Positions 1 through 5,055 of a stretch of DNA of 8,533 nucleotides are shown one piece after another (position 1 is the first letter of the stretch; each line of letters opens with the position of its first letter). The stretch spans positions 1-8,533 of the forward strand of contig VGSO01000106.1 in the NCBI GenBank assembly GCA_016874945.1. Direction: 5' to 3'. This stretch comes from Deltaproteobacteria bacterium (GTDB taxonomy: Bacteria; Desulfobacterota; Desulfobaccia; Desulfobaccales; 0-14-0-80-60-11). A model generated the notes under the pieces. The model ran no database searches and had not been told where the DNA came from. It saw nothing but the letters and a program-made list of their open reading frames with translations. A program made the translations under genes and the position numbers.

Positions 1-436
1 CAATCCGTCTGGGCACAAATGAAGGAAAACATACTTTTCATAAAAAGTCTAGTTTTTTGTAAACTATTTTTGTCTTTGACCGGAAAAAACTTTTGGCAAA
101 CGCTATAAACTCCGAAATCCACCCGGGCCTGGCCTGGAGCAGCGATGCCATATCTCGGGGAGGAAGGGTTAAGAATGCCCGTCCTTCCATCTCCCCCATA
201 GCCTCGCCCCAATTTTCGCCTGCGCCCCTTGGATTCGCCCTTATCTAAGAGAGATAATTAATTATCTATTTTTTCAAGGTCCTTGTTACAATACTTATTA
301 TGCGGGAAATTTCTACCCAGCAGTCATCTCGCGGCTCATCCCCGCCCCTAAAAAGTGTCAGACCTCGCTGCCAGTGCCTTGGCTCCTAATAATATGTATA
401 ACATGACCCCCCTGCAAAAGTCTTTAAGGGGATTTA
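1..436. other. Non-coding left flank with AT-rich and hairpin-forming DNA
   Basis: No convincing gene is visible. Frame 1 is open from the window edge to a TAA near 111 (about 36 codons). It could be the tail of an upstream gene, but it has no recognisable motif. Bases 20-115 are AT-rich, with two short hairpins (33-38 with 43-48; 50-55 with 61-66). A longer interrupted hairpin pairs GGGGA plus GGAAGG (157-167) with CCTTCC plus TCCCC (183-196), without a T-run. The palindrome cluster at 241-267 is listed separately. An AAAAAGTGTCAGACCTC stretch near 351-367 resembles short sequences scattered in genomes rich in IS200-like elements, but nothing else of such an element is present. Confidence 0.6.
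241..274. promoter_or_regulatory. Palindrome cluster (TTATCT/AGATAA) followed by a T-run
   Basis: Bases 252-267 form a perfect 16-bp palindrome (AGATAATT then AATTATCT). A further TTATCT at 241-246 gives three alternating half-sites: TTATCT-N5-AGATAA-N4-TTATCT. A run of six T's follows at 269-274. It could be an operator for a dimeric regulator or a weak AT-rich terminator. No nearby intact gene shows which. Confidence 0.4.
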
Positions 437-733
437 AACTCCGGCGCCCGTTTGGCCGGCTACGGCCTCTACCTGCTGGACGGCAAGCCCGTCTTCCACT
501 ATAACCTGGCCGGTGCGGCCCGTTACCAGGTCACAGGCGGCGACAAGCTTCCGGCCGGCACGCACACCGTCGTTCCGGACTTCAAGTATGACGGCGGCAT
601 CGCCCAGGGCGGCATCGCCACCCTGACCGTGGACGGCCAGAAAGCCGCGGCGAGCCGGGACGGGATATCCGCGCCCCGGCCGGGACACTCCTCCTGGATC
701 AGGTACCGGGCCAGGTCGATGCGGTCCGCATAA
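437..733 (+). pseudogene. Arylsulfatase C-terminal remnant
   Basis: The frame from about 437 encodes a stretch typical of the C-terminal beta-sheet subdomain of arylsulfatases: a GYGLYLLDGKPVFHYN core, then a KLPAGTHTV segment, DFKYDGG and a TLTVDGQK strand. These enzymes hydrolyse sulfate esters. The whole catalytic domain, including the formylglycine C/S-x-P-x-R site, is absent. A TAA lies immediately upstream at 425-427, and the only possible start is a TTG at 452 without a good ribosome binding site. Similarity fades after about 658, and the last 25 codons before the TAA at 731-733 are not sulfatase-like. I read it as a relic cut at both ends. The family call rests on remembered motifs, not a search. 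Confidence 0.65.
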
Positions 734-1227
734 AGGTTCGCATTGGGCATGGAAAGGCCGGGATTAATAGAATTACCTGAACCTTAACAAGATTCCGCCG
801 GGAGGTCAACCGGGTCTTTCACCTCACGCCCAGGCGCCAAAACGCCAAAACATCGGGTGGGCTGTCCCTGGGACCAGTGAGGCAGGGGGCCCCGGCTTTC
901 TCTCTGGTTACCGAGAGGCGCTGACCTGGGTTTCTTAGATCACTCCTCCAAGAAGAATCTGCTCATTAAGAAAGGATGGGATGCCCAGAACCTGATAAGA
1001 AAAGATAGATTTTGAGAGAAATCTATGCTATCGTGGCTTCACGTTTTTCTCCAGCCATTTTGGTCAAAAAAAGAGGTAATTTTACCGGGTTAACCCAGAA
1101 AGAGAGGTCATCAAATCCATTTTTTATATGGTAGTAGGCAAGTAAGGCTGCCGCATAATCTCGGATAAAACCGAATCCTTGAACAATACAACCCCTGAAA
1201 ATTTTCTCACCTAAGGAGGACCGAATC
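734..1227. other. Non-coding interval with short repeats and hairpins
   Basis: No gene is supported here. Visible features are: two tandem CGCCAAAA units (835-850); a GTCCC/GGGAC palindrome (864-874); a CTCTC/GAGAG hairpin (900-904 with 913-917); a perfect GGGTTAACCC palindrome (1087-1096); and a small CGTG/CACG hairpin followed by five T's (1032-1048). The minus strand from about 1200 down to a stop at 1023-1025 stays open with protein-like composition (aromatics, NPV, KLPLF). It has no start or motif I can support and would run into the signal-peptide region of the downstream gene. Confidence 0.5.
1004..1032. other. Perfect 8-bp inverted repeat upstream of the PQQ-like gene
   Basis: ATAGATTT (1005-1012) pairs perfectly with AAATCTAT (1019-1026) across a six-base loop. 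An outer GATAG (1004-1008) can alternatively pair with CTATC (1028-1032). It lies about 200 bp before the propeller gene. It could be an operator or an end-of-transcript structure; there is no T-run directly after it. Confidence 0.35.
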
Positions 1228-2457
1228 ATGAGCAGTTGCTGCCGGAAAATATTTGCTCCTGGTTGCCTCTTGCTGGCGCTGGTGTTGAGCGCCCTGTTTT
1301 GCGCCGGTCCCGCCCTGGCGGCCCCGGGGGATTTGAAATGGCAGACCCAAGGATTCCAGGTGGGCACTTCCCCTGCCATCGACGCCAGCGGCACTCTCTA
1401 TGTGGGGCAAAACTGGCCCGGCTCTAAAGTTTATGCGGTATCTCCTACGGACGGCAGCGCCCTCTGAGATTTTGATGTAGGTTACACCACTTATGAACTC
1501 ACCCTGGCGCCCGACGGCACCATTTACGCCCCCGCGGGAAATACGCTCTATGCTATTAATCCCAGCGGCACCTTTAAATGGAAATTGGTTGGAGTGTTAT
1601 GGTTAAATATCGCCCTGGCCGCGGACGGCACCGTCTATGCCGGGCATTATGACAAGCATGTCTACGCCCTCAACCCGGATAACGGGAATGTGAAGTGGAA
1701 TAGCAGCAGCTTAGCGGGCAACCCCTGGAACCCCGTGGTGGCCCCGGACGGCACCATCTATGTGGGGACGGACGATTATGACGGCATGTTCTATGCCCTC
1801 GACCCGCTTAACGGCAACATCAAGTGGAGCTACAAGACGGGAGGGTCAGGCGCCGGGGATAGCGCCATCTATGCCTGCCCCGCCATCGCGGCTGACGGCG
1901 CCATTTACGTGGGGAACTACTACGGTAAATTCATTGCCTTCAATCCGGACCTGACGGTGAAATGGCAGAAGACCATAGCCCTTTGGGCCCGGATGTTGGC
2001 CTCCCCGGCCATCGCCCCGGACGGCACTATCTACGTGGGGACGCGGGACACCTATAAATTGTACGCCCTGGACCCGGGGAACGGCTCCCAGAAATGGGAG
2101 TTCACCGCGGGCTATGAAATCACCTCTTCCCCCCTGGTTGGGTCGGACGGGACCGTTTATGTGGGAGGGTGCGATTCCAAGGTCTATGCCCTCGACCCCG
2201 CCAACGGCACCAAGAAGTGGGAGTTTGCCGCGGGGAACTGGATTAATATGCCCATGGCCATGGGTCCGGATGGCACCGTGTACGCCGTATCGGGCTATAA
2301 TAAAACCATGTATGCCCTCTTCAGCAGCTCGGCGGGATTGGCCGGACCTCCCTGGCCCATGTTCCGCCATGATCCCCGGCATACGGGACGGGCAGGGTCT
2401 GCAGCTCCGGTGAAAAAGGATGGCACCCCGGCCAATTCCCTGCTGCTGGGCGATTGA
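1228..2457 (+). pseudogene. Secreted PQQ-like eight-blade beta-propeller, interrupted by in-frame TGA
   Basis: The start ATG has a strong AAGGAGGA site at 1213-1220. Residues 1-31 form a signal peptide (positive start, CLLLALVLSALF core, ALA cleavage site), so the product would be exported. The rest is a series of PQQ-enzyme-like repeats with the pattern PDGTIYVG...YALDP.NG..KW. I count about eight blades, enough for one closed propeller, ending in a PWPMFRHDPRHTGR tail. No catalytic residues of a quinoprotein dehydrogenase are visible, so a scaffold, binding or outer-membrane-assembly-like role is more likely than an enzyme. The frame is open for 410 codons except for one TGA at 1465-1467, exactly where the repeat expects Trp (GSAL-stop-DF). 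That suggests a TGG-to-TGA nonsense change or a sequencing error. A re-start at TTG 1585 would lack the signal peptide. No terminator follows. Confidence 0.8.
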
Positions 2458-2510
2458 CCCCTGAAAAGCTTTCGGAATAACCGTAGTGGCACGAAGGGGA
2501 GACCGAGGAC

Positions 2511-3211
2511 CTGGATTTCATCTCCAGGCGGGTATTGCAGTTGCTCAAGGAGCGCAAGGTTAAATTGGCCCCCTTTTGTCGCGGCCTGGGGGTTGACCCG
2601 GACCATTTCCGCCGTTTCTTGAAGGGCAAACGGCGCTGGCGCATGGATTATCTGGAGAAGGTGGCCGAAGGGCTGGGGATGTCGCTGGAAGAGTTGCTCA
2701 CCGGACCCAAGCCCCCACCGGAGGTCCTGCAGCCCATTATTACCGTGGTGGGCGAGTATGCCAGACCCCCGGAGGGCCTGGTGATCGACGAGTATTTTGC
2801 CGTGCCCCTGGTGGATGGCCGCATCGCCGCCGAACATGCCGGGCCCGTCCCCGGGGATTATGTCACCTCCATGGTCTGGGTCTACAGGCCCGAAATCGGC
2901 CGGCGCCGGCACCACAACCTGCGGGCCGTCAAGTTGGCCAAAGACGCTGCTTCCATGGAGCCCACCATCCGCCGGGGCTCCATCGTCATCATCGACCCTG
3001 CCGAGATCGCCATCTCGAAAAAAAAATTTATACGGTGCGCCTGGACCAAGACGAAGGGGCCTGCGCCATCAAGCGGGTTAAGGAAAGCCAAAACTTCTGG
3101 TTTTTTCTATCGGATAACCCGGAAGTGGAGCCGAGCGTCATGAAAAAGGAGCGGGACCCCAACCCCATCATCGGGCGGGTGATCTGGTCGTGGACCAGTT
3201 GGGTGAGGTAG
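2511..3211 (+). pseudogene. HTH/S24 (LexA/CI-like) regulator, frameshifted at an A9 run
   Basis: The N-terminal part resembles an XRE-type helix-turn-helix (about 2540-2700: FCRGLGVDPDHFRRFLKG, then YLEKVAEGLGMSLEELL). A LexA/CI-type S24 peptidase domain follows, with the catalytic-serine motif DAASMEPTI near 2945-2965. At nine A's (3018-3026) the frame runs out of register and would stop at 3141-3143. In the -1 frame the family-like sequence resumes: IYTVRLDQDEG, then CAIKRVKES with the expected catalytic Lys (3071-3073), GRVIWSW, and a stop at 3209-3211. One missing A restores the whole gene. The start is also unclear. Coding sequence extends upstream of the TTG at 2535 to a TAG at 2484-2486; AAGGGGAGA at 2494-2502 is a good ribosome site but faces only a CTG at 2511. 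S24 regulators of this type usually repress stress or prophage genes. The target is unknown. Confidence 0.7.
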
Positions 3212-3238
3212 ATGCTACAAACAATAATTAAGGGAAGC

Positions 3239-3265
3239 TGTAACCATTTTGCGGTCTTGTTCGTC
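3239..3265 (+). promoter_or_regulatory. ECF-type promoter before the CMD-like/sigma operon
   Basis: TGTAAC (3239-3244), a 17-nt spacer and CGTC (3262-3265) match the general ECF sigma promoter form; B. subtilis SigX, for example, uses TGTAAC-N17-CGWC. It lies between the end of the S24 gene and the CMD-like ATG, 38 nt from the start codon. A near-twin lies at 4169-4195. Autoregulation by the sigma factor of this operon is inferred. Confidence 0.65.
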
Positions 3266-3303
3266 TTAATAATATTCATCATAATCAGGAGGGCATCGGC
3301 TCA

Positions 3304-3561
3304 ATGGATGAAAAAACTACGCTTTTAGTGTGCTTGGGGGCGGCCACCGCGGCCAACTGCATACCCTGCTTTGAATACTATTACCAGAAAGCTCAGGCTT
3401 CGGGCTTGGGTTCCGAAGACATTCAAGAGGCAGTGGAATGTGCTTACAAAATTAAGAATAATATCAATATGCTCATGAAAAACAGCATCAGAACCGTAAC
3501 GGGCCAAGAAGGGGATGCCTGCCCATTGCCCAACGATAAATGCAGACCGACTTGTCCTTAA
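3304..3561 (+). CDS. Small CxxC carboxymuconolactone-decarboxylase/AhpD-like protein
   Basis: The 85-residue product has the core of the CMD/AhpD fold: a helix LLVCLGAATAANCIPCFEYYY, then QASGLGSEDIQEAVECAYKIK. In AhpD the CxxC cysteines reduce disulfides or peroxide-linked partners. Here the pair is C19-I-P-C22, but the His of AhpD's CxxCxxxH motif is replaced by Tyr26. A Cys-rich tail (C73, C80, C84) follows. At 85 residues it is a minimal, single-motif form, shorter than typical CMD proteins. The ATG is chosen because AGGAGGG lies at 3287-3293. The stop is 21 bp before the sigma-factor ATG, so the two are almost certainly one transcript. A redox role, perhaps sensing or buffering for the sigma factor, is inferred. 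True decarboxylase activity is unlikely at this size. Confidence 0.75.
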   Translation: MDEKTTLLVCLGAATAANCIPCFEYYYQKAQASGLGSEDIQEAVECAYKIKNNINMLMKNSIRTVTGQEGDACPLPNDKCRPTCP

Positions 3562-3582
3562 TGATTTGACAAGGATGGAGAA

Positions 3583-4167
3583 ATGCACCTCACGGAGATC
3601 TACGATCAGTATTACCAGAGACTCAGAAAATTCATTCTGCACACGGTCAGAAACGAATGGCTAGCTGATGACCTGGTACAGGAGACTTTTATCAGAATCA
3701 ACAATAACCTGAAAAATGTCAGGGATGCCTCCAAGCTGCAATCCTGGATATTTCGGATAGCCTATAATATTTGTCAGGATTATTTCCGCAATCAGTGGAA
3801 GGCCTCAAACTTATACAATGAAGAAATCTCCGAGGAAACGGCGCCTTCCAGGTTGCCAACAAGTCAGAAGGAATTGGAACAAGGCCAGATGAGAAAATGT
3901 GTCTTCGGCCTGGTCAATCATCTTCCCGAGTCGCTCCGGAGCGTTATTATTCTTTCTGACGTCAGCGAGTTTAACCAGCGGGAGATCGCCGAGATTATGG
4001 GTATAACGGTAGAAAATGTGAAAATCAGGCTCCATCGGGCCAGGAAAAAGCTGAAGGCTCTCCTTGAAGAACACTGCGTCTTCGAGGTGGATGAAAGGAA
4101 CGTGTTGACTTGCCAACCGGAGACGCCCAGCGGCTACAACCTGTTCCTGAAACCGTCCGGTTCTTAG
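3583..4167 (+). CDS. ECF-type sigma-70 factor (SigZ-like) with Cys-containing C-terminal extension
   Basis: The 194-residue product has sigma region 2 at about residues 6-71 (DDLVQETFIRI at 29-39, then LQSWIFRIAYNICQDYFR for promoter melting and -10 recognition). Region 4 spans about 112-160 (LPESLRSVIIL, then NQREIAEIMGITVENVKIRLHRARKKL, the -35-binding helix-turn-helix). Regions 1 and 3 are absent, as in ECF factors. A tail of about 34 residues after region 4 contains C165 and C177 in HCVFEVDERNVLTC. It is not a SnoaL domain of the kind found in ECF41 factors. The ATG is preceded by AAGGA at 3571-3575. No anti-sigma factor with membrane helices is nearby, so control may be through the CMD-like partner, the Cys tail or transcription alone. 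Matched promoters flank the gene at 3239-3265 and 4169-4195. The closest family I recall is SigZ; the exact ECF group is not assigned. Confidence 0.88.
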   Translation: MHLTEIYDQYYQRLRKFILHTVRNEWLADDLVQETFIRINNNLKNVRDASKLQSWIFRIAYNICQDYFRNQWKASNLYNEEISEETAPSRLPTSQKELEQGQMRKCVFGLVNHLPESLRSVIILSDVSEFNQREIAEIMGITVENVKIRLHRARKKLKALLEEHCVFEVDERNVLTCQPETPSGYNLFLKPSGS

Positions 4168-4168
4168 G

Positions 4169-4195
4169 TGTATCCTTTTGCCTGCAGCCATCGTC
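4169..4195 (+). promoter_or_regulatory. Second ECF-type promoter, before the YedF-like gene
   Basis: TGTATC (4169-4174), a 17-nt spacer and CGTC (4192-4195) differ from the upstream copy at one base of the -35 element. The spacer is identical in length and also carries TTTTGC near its 5' end, and both -10 elements read CGTCTTA. The -10 is 37 nt from the ATG, against 38 nt at the first site. The element starts two bases after the sigma-factor stop codon. Confidence 0.6.
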
Positions 4196-4232
4196 TTAGG
4201 GATAAAATTGCCAGAGGTAAAGGAGAACGACA

Positions 4233-4664
4233 ATGGCTGAGAAGATGCAAAGTGAACTGGCGAAGATAGCCTGTTGTGTTGCCGGGGAAGAAGGGCAGGC
4301 CCAAGCCGTGAAGGAAACTGCCGTGAAGAAAACCCTGCTGATTTTGGCCTCAGATAGCCTGGGAAAGGGAGATGATGAACTCGGACGGAACATCGTCATC
4401 AATTTCATCAACCACATGGGGGAAATGGGGGACGACCTGTGGCGCCTGGTTCTGTTAAATGCGGGAGTCAAACTGGCCGTGGAGGGTTCCCAAGTCTTGC
4501 CCGTGCTTCAAGAACTGGAAAAAAATGGGCTGGGTATCCTCATCTGCGGCCCCTGCCTGAAGGTTTTCAATCTCTTGGAAAAAAAGCAGGTGGGCGAAAT
4601 TACCAAAATGTTGGATATTGTGACCTCCATGCAAATGGCGGAAAAGGTCATTTCTCTCACCTGA
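4233..4664 (+). CDS. YedF-like DsrE-family protein, single-domain form
   Basis: Residues about 33-143 match the C-terminal DsrE-like domain of the sulfurtransferase-like selenium-metabolism protein YedF: TLLILASDSLGKGDDELG, LWRLVLLNAGVKLAVEG, a CGPC motif at C105-C108, and a KMLDIVTSMQMAEKVISLT ending. Full-length YedF, as I know it, is about 200 residues with an N-terminal TusA/SirA domain bearing a CPxP cysteine. Here that domain is missing and replaced by about 30 residues containing an adjacent Cys pair (C14-C15). The family is linked to selenium use by co-occurrence with SelD; the biochemical role is not settled, and sulfur or selenium relay is the usual suggestion. AAAGGAG at 4219-4225 supports the ATG. 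The gene has its own ECF-type promoter and follows the sigma factor by 65 bp, so it is probably part of the same regulon. The domain call is secure; the function is inferred. Confidence 0.82.
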   Translation: MAEKMQSELAKIACCVAGEEGQAQAVKETAVKKTLLILASDSLGKGDDELGRNIVINFINHMGEMGDDLWRLVLLNAGVKLAVEGSQVLPVLQELEKNGLGILICGPCLKVFNLLEKKQVGEITKMLDIVTSMQMAEKVISLT

Positions 4665-4727
4665 GGCACATCCCCACGGGAAAGTCCAGGTTGGAGTGTG
4701 GCTAACGCTGCCGACAGAACGAGGCGG

Positions 4728-4763
4728 TGGGGGCGGCCATGAGCCATCGGCCCCTGGCCCCCA
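4728..4763. repeat. GC-rich inverted repeat sharing a 14-mer with 8330-8343
   Basis: TGGGGGC (4728-4734) pairs with GCCCCCA (4757-4763). The right side contains GGCCCCTGGCCCCC (4749-4762), which recurs exactly at 8330-8343 inside another hairpin. There is no T-run, so a terminator role for the YedF-like gene is only possible. The shared 14-mer suggests a dispersed repeat. Confidence 0.4.
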
Positions 4764-4901
4764 ATGGTTATTTGCTCTTATAAAATCTAGTCAAGTGGAT
4801 TTTTTTCTGGCCGATGCTCTCCTGTCCTTGTCTCGATGCTTGTCAAGTCAAATCAAAAATTTTACAAATAAATTTTGGCGAATGAATTTCTTCGGCGGTG
4901 A

Positions 4902-5020
4902 TACTCTATCGCCCACAAGCTGATGGAGTAGACAGGTTGCAGGCTGAATTGACGACATGAGGCATAGACCTCGAAAAGGAGATCGGCAGACCTGCAACCG
5001 GAGCGCCACCATAAGAGGCG
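4902..5020 (+). promoter_or_regulatory. Possible structured RNA leader of the aldehyde dehydrogenase gene
   Basis: Three pairings occur in order: TACTC (4902-4906) with GAGTA (4926-4930); a perfect 9-bp GGTTGCAGG (4935-4943) with CCTGCAACC (4991-4999), enclosing about 47 nt with a smaller CCT/AGG hairpin; and CGCC (5004-5007) with GGCG (5017-5020). The end lies about 35 nt before the ATG at 5056. I compared it by memory with SAH, c-di-GMP, ZTP, fluoride, guanidine and Moco riboswitches and recognise none of them. Confidence 0.35.
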
Positions 5021-5055
5021 GCAGCAGAGCCGACCATCTTGGATAGGAGAATTAT

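Larger units (their letters stand above)
4665..5055. other. Non-coding interval between YedF-like gene and aldehyde dehydrogenase
   Basis: No gene is supported. The first part (4665-4770) is GC-rich with a G/C-block inverted repeat. The middle (4780-4890) is AT-rich, with GTCAAGT near 4790 repeated near 4842 and an AAAATTT/AAATTTT inverted repeat (4856-4862 with 4870-4876). The last part (4902-5035) contains the inverted repeats described as a possible structured leader. I found no clear sigma-70 or sigma-54 promoter. Confidence 0.55.

Noticed and set aside
77..109. Sigma-70 promoter TTGACC...TATAAA
   Set aside because: The spacing is about 22 bases, too long for a normal -35/-10 pair, and no gene follows.
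351..367. IS200-like or REP-transposase end
   Set aside because: Only a short resemblance; no transposase, partner end or target duplication is visible.
1023..1394. Minus-strand open frame of 123 codons
   Set aside because: It overlaps the strong ribosome site and signal peptide of the propeller gene, has no start signal and no recognised motif.
1465..1467. TGA as a selenocysteine codon
   Set aside because: Neighbouring blades have Trp at this place and no Cys-type active site or clear hairpin follows the TGA.
4696..4923. Small + strand frame after the YedF-like gene
   Set aside because: Low-complexity glycine run, no ribosome site, and it crosses AT-rich inverted-repeat DNA.
4902..5020. 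Hammerhead ribozyme or SAH riboswitch
   Set aside because: CTGATGG differs from the hammerhead CTGATGA core and the needed stems are missing; the SAH consensus GAGGAGCGCTGC is not matched.
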